Positions 27,738-37,177 are shown, counted from the stretch's first letter. The stretch is 64,000 nt of DNA from Oscillibacter sp. (GCA_017446225.1 JAFSRH010000007.1:1-64000); one strand, 5' to 3'. Translations and numbers: made by a program. Notes: a model not told the origin generated them from the sequence alone.

Positions 27738-27748
27738 ACCGCAATTTT

Positions 27749-27771
27749 GTTACCGTTTTGTAACTCTTTTT
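27749..27771 (+). terminator. Weak terminator after metK
   Basis: A five-base stem GTTAC/GTAAC (27749-27753, 27760-27764) followed by TCTTTTTT. Confidence 0.4.
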
Positions 27772-27836
27772 TCCGTGTCCTCTGTTATCGTTTGCGCCGT
27801 ACACAGGAAATTCTTTCGAAAGGCCGGTGATATGCC

Positions 27837-28562
27837 TTGTCTTACTTCAACCGCCGCGGCCCCTCCGCCTTTGGCCGTCCCGCCGCGGACGGGTCCGCGG
27901 TCCTCTCACCGTGGGCCGCCCGCCGGACTTCGTTCCGGCTGACGGAATTCGCTCAAAGCCTGCCGTGGGAGGACTTGCGGTATACGTTCTGGATTCCGGC
28001 TTACCTGATTTGTTTCGCCCTGCTGGAAGCCATCCCCCTGCGCCGTTACTGGGCCACGCAACTGCCGCTTGACCAGTACATCCCTTACTGTTCGTGGTTC
28101 TTCGTCCCGTACTCCATGTGGTACTTCCTGCTGATTCTGACCGGAATCCGCGTGTTCTACACGGACAGAGCCGCCTTCCGGCGTTATATGGCCTTTATGT
28201 CCGTCACGGCATGGATCAGCGTTGTTTTCTGGGTGGTCTGCCCGAATGGTCAGGACCTGCGTCCGGCGTCCCCGGACGGCCTCTTTGGTCAGGCGATTGC
28301 CACGTTGTACAGCGTGGACACAAGCACCAACGTGTTTCCGTCCCTGCACGTGGTCGGCTCCATCGGCGCGGCGTTGAGCGCGTGGGACGCCCTCTGGAAA
28401 CGTGACCGCGTGTACTGTCTGTGCGTCTGCGCGCTGGCGTTTCTGATCTGCCTGTCCACGGTGATGATTAAACAGCACAGCGTACTGGACGTCATAGGCG
28501 GCGCGGCGTTGTCATGGGCGGCGGCGCGGCGGATTTACCGGGAACGCTCCGCTTTACGCTGA
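27837..28562 (+). CDS. PAP2-superfamily membrane phosphatase
   Basis: 241 residues with about five or six transmembrane segments. Two PAP2 signature pieces are present: the S-x-x-T-x-x-F-P-S-L-H-x-x-x-S type motif (T-S-T-N-V-F-P-S-L-H-V-V-G-S) near residue 164, and the closing K-Q-H-S-V-L-D-V-I-G-G with the catalytic His near 213. Such enzymes dephosphorylate lipid phosphates, for example phosphatidic acid or undecaprenyl pyrophosphate. The frame opens with TTG at 27837; an ATG at 27832 is out of frame. The ribosome site is weak (GGTGAT). It is followed at once by a decayed insertion sequence. Confidence 0.82.
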   Translation: MSYFNRRGPSAFGRPAADGSAVLSPWAARRTSFRLTEFAQSLPWEDLRYTFWIPAYLICFALLEAIPLRRYWATQLPLDQYIPYCSWFFVPYSMWYFLLILTGIRVFYTDRAAFRRYMAFMSVTAWISVVFWVVCPNGQDLRPASPDGLFGQAIATLYSVDTSTNVFPSLHVVGSIGAALSAWDALWKRDRVYCLCVCALAFLICLSTVMIKQHSVLDVIGGAALSWAAARRIYRERSALR

Positions 28563-28568
28563 AAAAAA

Positions 28569-29078
28569 GGGGCTGTCTCAAAATGTTGAGGCAGCCCTTG
28601 ACTGGAATATAATGGAGAATTAAAAAATACGACACGGATATTTCCCGGCGGAAAATATGGCCTATGACGCTGATTCCGACACCTATGCCTGCGCCAATGG
28701 AAAGACCCTGTCCGTTGAGAGAATCCGGCGCGGCAAAACCTCCTCCGGTTTCCCTATAGAAACGACCGTTTATTCCTGCGCGGCAACGTCAAGGTTGAGG
28801 CGGAATGGACTAATATTCTGAAACTGTTCCATAAGATGAGTACGGGACGCTTGGGAACCTGTCTGGCCGTCCCAACAGGTTTTTAGAGGACAGCGCGTAA
28901 TTCCCACGTCCGGAACAACGCAAATAGAATCCACTACCAGAGAGGCTTTTCCGCCCCTCCGGTAGTTTTACGCTTTTTTAGGAGAAACTTCCCATCATTC
29001 CTGTTTTTGAGGGCTTTTCCGTAATTAGCCAGAAAATATCAGCGATTTTCCAATATCTTCCCGTTTTGAGACAACCCC
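28569..29078 (+). mobile_element. Decayed IS1182-like insertion element with both inverted ends
   Basis: The two ends form an imperfect 17-base inverted repeat: GGGGCTGTCTCAAAATG at 28569-28585 and its counterpart at 29062-29078 (15 of 17 positions match). Between them lie two out-of-frame pieces of an IS1182-type transposase and AT-richer non-coding sequence. At 510 bases the element has lost most of its length (intact relatives are about 1.6-1.9 kb) and can no longer encode its transposase. It sits just after the PAP2 stop codon and just before the GH78 stop codon. Confidence 0.8.
28657..28886 (+). pseudogene. IS1182-family transposase remnant
   Basis: One frame from 28657 reads M-A-Y-D-A-D-S-D-T-Y-A-C-A-N-G-K and continues to about 28783. 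This resembles the Cys-containing segment of IS1182 transposases (Y-x-C-x-x-G). A second frame from about 28764 to the TAG at 28886 reads L-F-L-R-G-N-V-K-V-E-A-E-W, resembling the C-terminal R-F-L-L-R-G-x-x-x-V-x-x-E-W end of the same family. The catalytic region and most of the protein are missing and the two pieces are in different frames, so there is at least one internal deletion. Confidence 0.75.
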
Positions 29079-29101
29079 GTTACTGTGTCCGGTCGGCTTT
29101 G

Positions 29102-32100
29102 TTACCGGGAAACGGCAAGCGTATAGGAACCGGCTTCCACGCTGAATTTCGCGCACTCGCGCCCGTTCCGGGACTCCATGCCGGTAAAGCTGACGCCGTC
29201 CGGGAGCGTGACGCCTTTCGCCTCTTCCTCGGAAACGGGAAGGTACAAATCGGCCTGCGTGTTGGCGGGGACGGTCATACTGTATTCCGTCATCACGCCG
29301 TTTTCCGCCTTCCAGCCGCTGACAATCGTGCCGTACGGAGACTCAAAACTGCCGCTTACATGGGTGAAATCGCCGCCGACTGTCGGCTGTAACACAAAGC
29401 GTTGATATCCCGGCTCATCGTGAGAAATGCCGAGCTGATACTCCATCATCCATTCCGAAATCGCGCCCAGTGAGAAGTGGTCGAACGAATTCATGGAGTT
29501 GTTGCCGTTGAAACCGCCCTCCACGGTGTAGGAGTTCCAGCGTTCCCAAACGGACGTGGCCCCGTTGACGACCGGATAGAGCCATGACGCGTACTCCGTC
29601 TGCTCAAAGAGTTTGTACGCCTCCTCGACATAGCCGTACTTCGTCAGGACCGGCACAAGGTTCGGCGTCCCGGAGAAGCCGGACGTAATCGTATAATTGG
29701 CGCGTTCGATAGTTTTGAGGAAGTTTTCCACGGCTTTGGCCTCGTTTTCCTCGCTGAACACGCCGTAACGCAAGGGCGTGGCGTAGGACGCTTCCGTGTC
29801 CACGTCATGCGCTTCCGCGAACAGGTAGCCGGAATAGGTTACCGTGTCGAACGCTTTGGCGTTGGGCGTCACGGTGATTCCGGTCTCCGGGTTCACATAC
29901 AGTTCGTTCCATTTCGCTTTGGCCGCATCGTAACGGGTCCGGCACTCCGCCGCCAGCGCGCTTTCTCCAATGACGTCCGCCATTTGCGCGGAAATGTCCA
30001 GCAGATAGACGTAAACGGCCTCATTGATCAGTTCCGGCGGGGTTTCTTCAATGGAGAGCCAGTCGGCCAAAATCCCGACCTGTCCGGTCAGTTCCGGCAC
30101 AGGGGTTCCGCCGTACACGTTCTCCGGGCCGTCCGGAATCATCAGGGGAGTTGCCGCCAGATAGTCCAGATACTTTTCAATGGCTTCCATATTGTCGCGG
30201 ATAATGACAGGGTTTCCGGTCTGCTGGTACAGATTGTACGGGATAATCATCAGCGCGGCGTCCCACGAAACGCCGCCGAATCCGGGCGGAATCGTGTCGT
30301 AACGCGGCTCGTACGTGGGCGCGTAGACGGGAAGCGAGCCGTCCTTGAATTGACAGGCGCGGAGGGAACGAAGCCAGTTACGGTAGAAGTTGTACACGTC
30401 CGCGTTATAGGACGCCGCTTTGGAGAACACCTGCGCGTCCCCGGTCCATCCGAGGCGCTCGTTACGCTGCGGGCAGTCCGTGGGCAGCGACAGGAAGTTA
30501 CTGGTCTGCGAGTTCCGCACGTTCCGGAACAGCCGGTTTACCAGCGCGTTGGAGCTGTCATACGTGGAAGTCATTTCCGTGGAGGACAGTTTTTTGAGTT
30601 TGACGTTTTCCAGCGGCAGTTCATGAGTAAGGCCCGTAATTTCAAGATAGCGGTATCCCCGGAACGTGAAATGAGGCTCAAAGACCTGTTCGCCGTCCGT
30701 GGCGGTATAGAAATCCGTGACCATGGCGGCGCGGAGGTTCTCCGTCATCATCATGCCAACCGTACCGTTGGCGCGGTATTCGTCCAAATCGGGGTAGAGC
30801 ACTTCCGCGTAACGCAAAATAAGCTGTTCGCCCTCGTGGACATAGCCGCCCGGTATGGTCACGCTCGGAACGCCCATGACGTTTTCGCCCATGTCGTAAA
30901 TATAGGAGTTGGAGCCTTCCTTGACTTCGCCCAGACATTCTATCGCGGTCAGTTCGCCGACCACGCGTCCGGGTTCATCGTACCGGGTCACAAAGGAGAA
31001 GTCGTTCAGGCGCGGCGTAATGACAACGGGCGTCTCCCACGCGCTGTCGTCATAGCCGGATTCGCTCCAGCCCCGCATGGCCGCTTCGGTGACGGCGTTG
31101 TAGCGTTCGCCGTGGAAGTTGCTTGCGTACTCCACGGGGCCGTGATTGCACACCTTCCAGTTGTCCGTATTAGACACGACCGTTTCCGCGGTGCCGTCCG
31201 CGTAAGCGATATCCAGCCGGACGAGCGCGGCCTGTTTCGCGCCGTAGTAGCCGTAATTGCCGATAATGTAGCCCTGATAGCCGCTCCACCAGCCTTCGGC
31301 AAGCTGTACGCCGAACGCGTTTACGCCGCTTTGCAGTTGTTCCGTCACATCGTAAATCTGATACGGCATGACGGTCGAATACTCTTCGCTTCCGGGCGCG
31401 AACCAATCCGCGCTGACCTTTTCGCCGTTCAGGAACGCCTCATAGACGCCCTGCGCGGTGATGTAAAGCCGCGCCGACTGAATTTCCTTTTCCCCGGCGT
31501 CAAACTCCGTCCGGAGCATGGGGGCCGAACCGAAAGACGGGTCCGCGTAGGCTACCACGCCGTCCGCGCCGCCGTCCACGCGGATTTCCGCGTTGTCCAC
31601 GGTCACGCCGTTGTCCAGTCCCTCAAAAATGGCGTAAGTCGCGCCGATTTCCGCGCCGAACAAATCCCCGACTTCGTACGGGTCCTCATAAGCGCCGGGA
31701 TAGTGAAGGGCGATATCCGTATAGGTAGCCTGTTCCCCGGCGGGGACGGCAAAGCCAATGCTTGCCACGTTCGGGAACGTGTTATAGTCATGCGTATTGC
31801 CCAGCGGGTTTAACTGGCGGTTTTCGTCAACCGTCACGCCGTTGACAACGCACGTCACCTGATTGACGTTCGTCAGCGTGTTGACGTTGACCGTAATCGG
31901 CGCGTGGGCGTTGGGAATCGCGTTGGCGGGAATGTCAACAACGAAATCAGGCTCCCGCGCATCGTTTTCGGCGTCCTGTCCGAACGCGGGCATTCCGACC
32001 ACGTAAATGTTCAGTTTTGGCGCGGCGGCGTCCGTCACATCAATTTCGTAGTTGAAACAGCCGCCCGCGTTCGCGCCCCAGATGTTCATAGCGTCATTTT

Positions 32101-32671
32101 TGAGGCGGTAGTCGTCCGCGCCGAACACGATTCCGGCCTTGTGGCTACCGTCCGGGATTTGCACGGTCATGTCAAGGCTGAAATAGTTCGCGGTGGCGGC
32201 GTCAAAGTACATGGCCGGGGAGCCAATCCACGCCGCGCCGCCCCACGCGTCCGCGCTTCCGTCCATCAGGGACGTTTCAAAAAACGCCTCCCGCGCGGGA
32301 AGGTCACGGTTTTCCGCGTCCGTCACGGTGAGGCTCCATACGTACCGGCTCCGCGGCTTCAGGGCCTCCCCGCCGTACTCGATATTCTGTGACGCGGAAT
32401 CTTCCACTTTTCCGCTGTCCCAGACAACGCTTCCCTCCGGGTCCGTTACCGTAATCCGGTACGCGCTCTGCTTCGTGCCGGTACGCCAGCCGAACAGCGG
32501 TTTCTCACTCTCGACCCCCAGCGGATTTGTCAGGCCGTTGACCGTAAGTCCGGCCGCCTCCGCCGTACTGTTCCCGGTTTCGGGTACGGTACTTTCCGGT
32601 GTCCGCGCTCCGCAACCCGCAAGCATCAGCGCGCAGGTCAGCAACAGGACAAGACCCCGTTTCCATTTCAT
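29102..32671 (-). CDS. GH78 alpha-L-rhamnosidase, lipoprotein
   Basis: 1189 residues. A signal peptide ends L-A-G-C (lipidation at Cys20), so the enzyme should sit on the outer surface. The layout is: N-terminal Ig-like domain (about 40-130), a carbohydrate-binding-like region (about 145-330), the Bac_rhamnosid_N domain near W-W-S-G-Y-Q-G, a concanavalin-like domain, then the six-hairpin catalytic domain. The last carries L-P-T-D-C-P-Q-R-N-E-R-L-G-W-T-G-D-A near residue 735 (family acid and substrate residues), and a C-terminal beta-sandwich follows. It releases rhamnose from plant or microbial glycans. A consensus promoter precedes it and YesL is upstream on the same strand. Confidence 0.93.
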   Translation of the reverse strand: MKWKRGLVLLLTCALMLAGCGARTPESTVPETGNSTAEAAGLTVNGLTNPLGVESEKPLFGWRTGTKQSAYRITVTDPEGSVVWDSGKVEDSASQNIEYGGEALKPRSRYVWSLTVTDAENRDLPAREAFFETSLMDGSADAWGGAAWIGSPAMYFDAATANYFSLDMTVQIPDGSHKAGIVFGADDYRLKNDAMNIWGANAGGCFNYEIDVTDAAAPKLNIYVVGMPAFGQDAENDAREPDFVVDIPANAIPNAHAPITVNVNTLTNVNQVTCVVNGVTVDENRQLNPLGNTHDYNTFPNVASIGFAVPAGEQATYTDIALHYPGAYEDPYEVGDLFGAEIGATYAIFEGLDNGVTVDNAEIRVDGGADGVVAYADPSFGSAPMLRTEFDAGEKEIQSARLYITAQGVYEAFLNGEKVSADWFAPGSEEYSTVMPYQIYDVTEQLQSGVNAFGVQLAEGWWSGYQGYIIGNYGYYGAKQAALVRLDIAYADGTAETVVSNTDNWKVCNHGPVEYASNFHGERYNAVTEAAMRGWSESGYDDSAWETPVVITPRLNDFSFVTRYDEPGRVVGELTAIECLGEVKEGSNSYIYDMGENVMGVPSVTIPGGYVHEGEQLILRYAEVLYPDLDEYRANGTVGMMMTENLRAAMVTDFYTATDGEQVFEPHFTFRGYRYLEITGLTHELPLENVKLKKLSSTEMTSTYDSSNALVNRLFRNVRNSQTSNFLSLPTDCPQRNERLGWTGDAQVFSKAASYNADVYNFYRNWLRSLRACQFKDGSLPVYAPTYEPRYDTIPPGFGGVSWDAALMIIPYNLYQQTGNPVIIRDNMEAIEKYLDYLAATPLMIPDGPENVYGGTPVPELTGQVGILADWLSIEETPPELINEAVYVYLLDISAQMADVIGESALAAECRTRYDAAKAKWNELYVNPETGITVTPNAKAFDTVTYSGYLFAEAHDVDTEASYATPLRYGVFSEENEAKAVENFLKTIERANYTITSGFSGTPNLVPVLTKYGYVEEAYKLFEQTEYASWLYPVVNGATSVWERWNSYTVEGGFNGNNSMNSFDHFSLGAISEWMMEYQLGISHDEPGYQRFVLQPTVGGDFTHVSGSFESPYGTIVSGWKAENGVMTEYSMTVPANTQADLYLPVSEEEAKGVTLPDGVSFTGMESRNGRECAKFSVEAGSYTLAVSR

Positions 32672-32722
32672 TCGTTTCCGCTCCTTTCTGATTTCCGTAT
32701 GCCAAGCCTTCCAATGACAAAA

Positions 32723-32751
32723 ATGATATACCCTTTACGGAAAATTGTCAA
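32723..32751 (-). promoter_or_regulatory. Promoter of the rhamnosidase gene
   Basis: TTGACA (32751-32746), 17 bases, TATCAT (32728-32723) on the minus strand, about 50 bases before the start codon. The gene thus has its own promoter separate from yesL. Confidence 0.8.
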
Positions 32752-32820
32752 GCGGCGTTCCGGGCGCGTATACGTACGCGGTTCTTTGACAACTATCCGG
32801 CGCGCCTGACTTTTGGAACG

Positions 32821-32863
32821 TAAAAACCGGGAATTTTGAGTTCTGAACCCAAAAACCCGGTTT
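32821..32863 (-). terminator. Terminator after the YesL-like gene
   Basis: On the minus strand AAACCGGG (32863-32856) pairs with CCCGGTTT (32831-32824), with a further imperfect inner stem, followed by TTTTTA. It separates yesL from the rhamnosidase promoter. Confidence 0.7.
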
Positions 32864-32940
32864 ATGCCGAACGTTGAAATATTCCCGCCGCGGATTTGGA
32901 GATGATATCCCATTTTCCGTGGTAAACTGTCATGGGGGCG

Positions 32941-33558
32941 TCACTCCTGCGTTGCTTCGCCCAGCCACGGCTTTAAAACCGGCAACAGCATGGAAACTTT
33001 GCTGTGCACGGAAATTCCGACCGCCGCGGCAACTATCGGCGGAAACAAATGACAGACCCACAGAGCCGCTATCGTGATGAGCGACAGCGCAATGGTCAGC
33101 GGGAAGTGACGGATGGACAGCGTAAACGCAAGAATGAGCGCGTTCTTCAAGCTGCCATTGTACAGAGCCAACAAGGGAATCGCGTAAATTGCCGTAAAGA
33201 GCCAGAAGAGCAGAAGAATAAAGAAAAAGACCATCAGGAATGTAAACACGCCTGTTCCCGACTGCTTCGCAATACGAACATCTATCCATAAAAACCCGCC
33301 GACCGCCGCGAAAAGAAGTCCCGCCGCCGCGTTTCTGCGGAAATCTTTCCGGAAAGCGCGGAAAAAGTCTTTATGCGCGTAGGTTTCTTTTCCGCGGACC
33401 AAGGCCGTCATGGCGGAGGAAAGCGCAACGGCGGCGGGGCCGACTGTAAACAGGGGAACGGAACAGACCAGCCACAACAGATTCAGTTCCACAATGTCAA
33501 ACAGCCGCCCCATTCCGTTCCAGAACGGGTTATCGGAATGAAAGATTCTTTCGTACAT
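32941..33558 (-). CDS. YesL/DUF624-family membrane protein
   Basis: 205 residues, about five hydrophobic segments. The N-terminus N-P-F-W-N-G-M-G-R-L-F-D and the following L-N-L-L-W-L-V-C-S-V-P-L-F-T-V-G-P-A segment match DUF624 (YesL). Genes of this family commonly lie in oligosaccharide (for example rhamnogalacturonan) import and degradation clusters; their function is unknown. Here it lies between the GH78 enzyme and a divergent sugar ABC transporter, the expected context. The start at 33558 is preceded by AAGGAGCGTCTTTCT. Confidence 0.88.
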   Translation of the reverse strand: MYERIFHSDNPFWNGMGRLFDIVELNLLWLVCSVPLFTVGPAAVALSSAMTALVRGKETYAHKDFFRAFRKDFRRNAAAGLLFAAVGGFLWIDVRIAKQSGTGVFTFLMVFFFILLLFWLFTAIYAIPLLALYNGSLKNALILAFTLSIRHFPLTIALSLITIAALWVCHLFPPIVAAAVGISVHSKVSMLLPVLKPWLGEATQE

Positions 33559-34030
33559 AGAAAGACGCTCCTTAACAGGTTTTGTCGTGATAGCGTAGCG
33601 TTCCGTTCGCGGAGGGAACGGGCAAGCTCTTATTTTCTCTTTTTTGACGAACGCGAAGAATGAAAAGTTTTGCTCCGCGCGGACAATGTTTCTTTACATC
33701 GTAGTATAAGGAAGAAAAACGCCGTATTTCTGTTCGTTTCAAAGCGGAAACTTCATAAATTTATGGCATTCCCTTCATTCCGGCATTTCAATGAATGAAT
33801 AGCGTTTTGCACAAACGAGCGGCGATTCCGCGTCCGTTCCTGTCCGGACGGCCGCTAAGTTTACTTGACACCATTTCCGATTTGTGTTATCCTATTACAG
33901 AATGGCATATGAAAACTTTTCACATATACCTTTGAAAATGATACGTAAAAAAACGCGGAATTTCAAGAGAGGAGTTATGCGGAGAAGGTTTTCATAAGGC
34001 CTTTTTCAACCGAATAAGGAGGAAGATTTC
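33559..34030. other. Divergent intergenic region of the sugar locus
   Basis: 472 bases between yesL and the transporter. It contains the transporter promoter (33865-33893), a small symmetric GAAAACTTTTC element near 33910 that could be an operator, and a long leader. The leader includes a six-codon reading frame (33976-33996, M-R-R-R-F-S) with its own AGAGGAG. No RNA gene or clear riboswitch was recognised. Confidence 0.5.
33865..33893 (+). promoter_or_regulatory. Promoter of the sugar ABC transporter operon
   Basis: TTGACA (33865-33870), 17 bases, TATCCT (33888-33893). About 135 bases of leader separate it from the binding-protein start. Confidence 0.75.
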
Positions 34031-35332
34031 ATGAAAAAGTTCAGCGCTCTGATGCTCGCGCTGCTGATGGCCCTGTCTCTTGCGGCCTGCGGCGGCGGAG
34101 GCGACACGGCCCCGGATACCAATGACGGCGGCGCCGCCGAATCCGGCGGCGGCAAGGTGAACATCACGATTTTCAATTCCAAGTCGGAAATCCAGTCCCA
34201 GTTTGAGGAAATGGCCGCGGAATATTCCGCCGCAACGGGCGTTGGCGTGGAAGTCTACTTCTCCAGCGATACGGTCGCCGCGCATATGGCCACCCGTTAC
34301 GCCTCCAATGACCCCTATACCCTCGCTATGGTGGACGCGAAGGACATCTACTCTCTGGGGCCTGAGCACGCCATTGACCTGAGCGGCGAAGACTGGGTTG
34401 CCAACACGAATTACGCCGTGAGCGTGGGCGATCAAGTGATGGGCTTCCCGGTGTGCGTGGAAGCGCGGGGCGTCATGTATAACGCCGATGCGATCGAAGC
34501 GATTACCGGTACGCCCTTTGTCCCGTCCGATTACGCAACGCTGGACGCCTTCCGGGGACTGCTCGAAACGCTGGTCGCCGGCGGCATGGAATCGCCCGTT
34601 GGCATTATGAAAGAAGACTGGTCCCTTGCCGGACACTTCCTCGCGGAAGTCTATGAGGAACAGGACGATGTTTTCGGCTATGTGGACGGCCTGTACGCCG
34701 GAACGTCAACGGTTGCCGACAACGAGAAGTTCAACGCCCTGATGGACTATTTCGATGTCATGAAGCAGTACAATTACGCCGCCTCTTCCCCGATTGCCGC
34801 CGAACGCGAAGTTTCCGAACAGTATCTGGCGGAAGGCAAAATCGCGTTCATGTTCGGCGGAAACTGGGACTGGTCCATGATCAACGCCTATGACTACTCC
34901 GAACATCTGGGCATGATGCCGGTTCCGCAAAATCTGGACGATGGCGCGAATCAGAAACTTGTCGGCGGCGGCTCCAAGTTCTTCTTTATCGACTCTTCCG
35001 AGTATACGTCCGATGAACAGCGTCAGGCGGCGAAGGACTTCCTCAACTGGCTGGTCTTTAACGCTGACGGAAACAAGTTCCTTACGGAAGACTGTGCGCT
35101 GGTCCCGGCGTTCTCCAATATCGCCGCGGAAAACCTCGACCCGCTCGGCGCGTCCGTGAAGGAATACGCCGATGCCGGAAACCTGATTGACAACTATAAT
35201 TACCTGCCCGATGACCATTACTCCATGATGGGCGCGGAACTGCAAAAGTACCTTGCCGGACAGCAGGACCGCGCGGCCTTGGCGGCGGCTATTGAGCAGT
35301 ATTGGGCTTCCACCACTCCCGTTGAACGCTGA
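34031..35332 (+). CDS. Carbohydrate ABC transporter substrate-binding lipoprotein
   Basis: 433 residues. The signal peptide ends L-A-A-C-G-G-G, predicting a lipidated Cys near residue 20. The mature chain has the family 1 (MalE/UgpB-like) pattern: I-T-I-F-N-S-K-S-E-I, then G-F-P-V-C-V-E-A near residue 140 and the W-D-W-S-M and A-K-D-F-L-N-W-L helices. It delivers an oligosaccharide to the two permeases encoded next. The location opposite yesL and the rhamnosidase suggests a rhamnose-containing substrate (inference). The ATG at 34031 follows AAGGAGGAAGATTTC. Confidence 0.93.
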   Translation: MKKFSALMLALLMALSLAACGGGGDTAPDTNDGGAAESGGGKVNITIFNSKSEIQSQFEEMAAEYSAATGVGVEVYFSSDTVAAHMATRYASNDPYTLAMVDAKDIYSLGPEHAIDLSGEDWVANTNYAVSVGDQVMGFPVCVEARGVMYNADAIEAITGTPFVPSDYATLDAFRGLLETLVAGGMESPVGIMKEDWSLAGHFLAEVYEEQDDVFGYVDGLYAGTSTVADNEKFNALMDYFDVMKQYNYAASSPIAAEREVSEQYLAEGKIAFMFGGNWDWSMINAYDYSEHLGMMPVPQNLDDGANQKLVGGGSKFFFIDSSEYTSDEQRQAAKDFLNWLVFNADGNKFLTEDCALVPAFSNIAAENLDPLGASVKEYADAGNLIDNYNYLPDDHYSMMGAELQKYLAGQQDRAALAAAIEQYWASTTPVER

Positions 35333-35409
35333 AAGCGGAATGACAACGCGGCTTCCGGCGCGCCGGAGGCCGCGCAATCAGCCTGAATCAAAGAGGAAGT
35401 GAACGGCAT

Positions 35410-36291
35410 ATGAAAAAAAACACCCTGTCTTATAAGTGTCAGCAGTACGCCATGTTCGCGGGGATTTCCACAGCCGCGTTTGTGGCGGTCGTCATTCTCC
35501 CGTTCGTCTATGGTCTCTATCTCACGTTCACCAGTTGGGACGGAGTGTCGAAAGACAAGCCGTTTGTCGGCCTTTCCAATTACACCGCCACGTTTTCGGA
35601 CGCCGCTTTCTGGCAGGCGCTCGGACGGACCGTCATTTACTCCGCAATTTCCGTGATTCTGGTCAATGTCGTGGCGTTCGCGCTGGCCTATCTGGTGACC
35701 AGAGGCGTGAAAGGGCAGAACTTCTTCCGCGCCGGATTCTTTATCCCGAATCTGATCGGCGGCATTGTTCTGGGCTACGTCTGGAAATTCGTCTTTAACC
35801 GCGCTTTCGTGGCGTTGGGGACTTCTTTGTCCGTGGGCTTCCTGTCCACCTCGTGGCTGGCCACAACGGGCGGGGCCATGCTGTGCCTGATTATCGTCTC
35901 CGTTTGGCAGTACGCGGGCTACATGATGTTGATTTATGTCGCGGGCTTTATGAGCGTCCCGAAAGATTTGATTGAAGCCGCGCAGATTGACGGATGCACG
36001 CCGAATCAGACCATGTTTCATGTCACGGTTCCGCTGATGACCTCCTCTTTTGTGCAGTGCCTCTTCCTGACGATTACCCGTTGCTTCATGGTGTACGATG
36101 TGAACCTCTCCCTGACGAAAGGCGAACCGTTCAACACATCCGTCATGGCCGCCATGCACGTCTATAATCAGGCGTTCACGTACAAAAAGTACGGCGTTGG
36201 TCAGGCGGAAGCGCTGATTCTCTTCCTTGTGTGCGCGATTGTCGGCGTGACACAGGTCTACATTGGCAAGAAAGCGGAGGTGGCGGCATAA
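35410..36291 (+). CDS. Carbohydrate ABC transporter permease 1 (MalF/UgpA type)
   Basis: 293 residues, six transmembrane segments of the binding-protein-dependent permease family. The coupling-helix (EAA) region reads L-I-E-A-A-Q-I-D-G-C near residue 192, where the ATPase docks. It forms a heterodimer with the next permease. The ATG at 35410 follows GAGGAAGTGAACGGC, 77 bases after the binding protein. The stop overlaps the next start by one base (TAATG). Confidence 0.94.
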   Translation: MKKNTLSYKCQQYAMFAGISTAAFVAVVILPFVYGLYLTFTSWDGVSKDKPFVGLSNYTATFSDAAFWQALGRTVIYSAISVILVNVVAFALAYLVTRGVKGQNFFRAGFFIPNLIGGIVLGYVWKFVFNRAFVALGTSLSVGFLSTSWLATTGGAMLCLIIVSVWQYAGYMMLIYVAGFMSVPKDLIEAAQIDGCTPNQTMFHVTVPLMTSSFVQCLFLTITRCFMVYDVNLSLTKGEPFNTSVMAAMHVYNQAFTYKKYGVGQAEALILFLVCAIVGVTQVYIGKKAEVAA

Positions 36292-37151
36292 TGACGGACA
36301 ACAAGACGGCGGCCCGTAATAAGCGGATTTCCCACATTGTAATGTTTGTGATTCTGATTGTGATGTTCTTCGCGTTCATCTTCCCCTTCCTGATGGTGAT
36401 TATCAACGTGTTCAAGACCAAGGCGGACATTACCTCCGACCCGCTTTCTTTGCTGGGGGCGCACGGATTCACGTTGCAGAATTTCCCGGAAGCGATGAAG
36501 AAAATGAACTTCTGGCGGTCCTTTGGCAACTCCGCTGTCATCACCATTACTTCCACGATTCTGACCATCATCTTTTCCGCCATGACCGCGTTTGTCATTG
36601 TACGGAACAAATGGAAGGCCTGTACGCTGCTGTTCTCGCTGATGGTGGCGTCCATGGTGATTCCGTTTCAGGTGCTGATGATTCCGCTGGTGTCCCTGTA
36701 CGGCGGGACGCTGGGCATTTTGAACCACCGCGCTACGCTCATTTTCATGCACACGGGTTTCTCCCTCGCTATGGCCACGTTTATGTTCCACGGCGCGATT
36801 CATACCAATGTACCCGTTGATTTGGAAGAGGCGGCGGACATTGACGGTTGTTCCCGCTGGCAGACGTATTGGCTGATTGTCTTTCCCCTGCTGAAGCCTA
36901 CTATCGCAACGGTGGCGATTATTGACGCTATGGCATTCTGGAATGACTACCTTCTTCCGAGTCTGGTTCTGGGCCGTAAGGAACTCTATACCATCCCCAT
37001 TGCGACACAGGTCTTTTACGGCACTTATTCCACAGATATCGGACTGATTATGGCGGCTCTCCTGCTGGCCATTCTGCCGATCCTGCTGCTGTACGTGTTC
37101 CTGCAACGCTACATTGTGGAAGGCGTTACTGCCGGCGCGGTCAAGAGCTGA
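36291..37151 (+). CDS. Carbohydrate ABC transporter permease 2 (MalG/UgpE type)
   Basis: 286 residues with six transmembrane segments. The EAA loop L-E-E-A-A-D-I-D-G-C lies near residue 178, and the C-terminal half has the W-N-D-Y-L-L-P-S-L motif typical of the MalG branch. The ATG at 36291 is translationally coupled to permease 1. No ATP-binding subunit follows: a terminator comes directly after, so a shared MsiK/MsmX-type ATPase encoded elsewhere is presumably used. Confidence 0.94.
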   Translation: MTDNKTAARNKRISHIVMFVILIVMFFAFIFPFLMVIINVFKTKADITSDPLSLLGAHGFTLQNFPEAMKKMNFWRSFGNSAVITITSTILTIIFSAMTAFVIVRNKWKACTLLFSLMVASMVIPFQVLMIPLVSLYGGTLGILNHRATLIFMHTGFSLAMATFMFHGAIHTNVPVDLEEAADIDGCSRWQTYWLIVFPLLKPTIATVAIIDAMAFWNDYLLPSLVLGRKELYTIPIATQVFYGTYSTDIGLIMAALLLAILPILLLYVFLQRYIVEGVTAGAVKS

Positions 37152-37177
37152 TTTAGCGCGCGTAAAGTCAAGAAAAA

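Noticed and set aside
29807..31813. 668-codon open frame opposite the rhamnosidase gene
   Set aside because: Antisense shadow; composition rich in Arg, Val, His and Gly with no recognisable domain, while the opposite frame encodes a full GH78 enzyme.
32776..32800. TTGACA-like box on the plus strand before yesL
   Set aside because: No -10 box at proper distance and no plus-strand gene follows.
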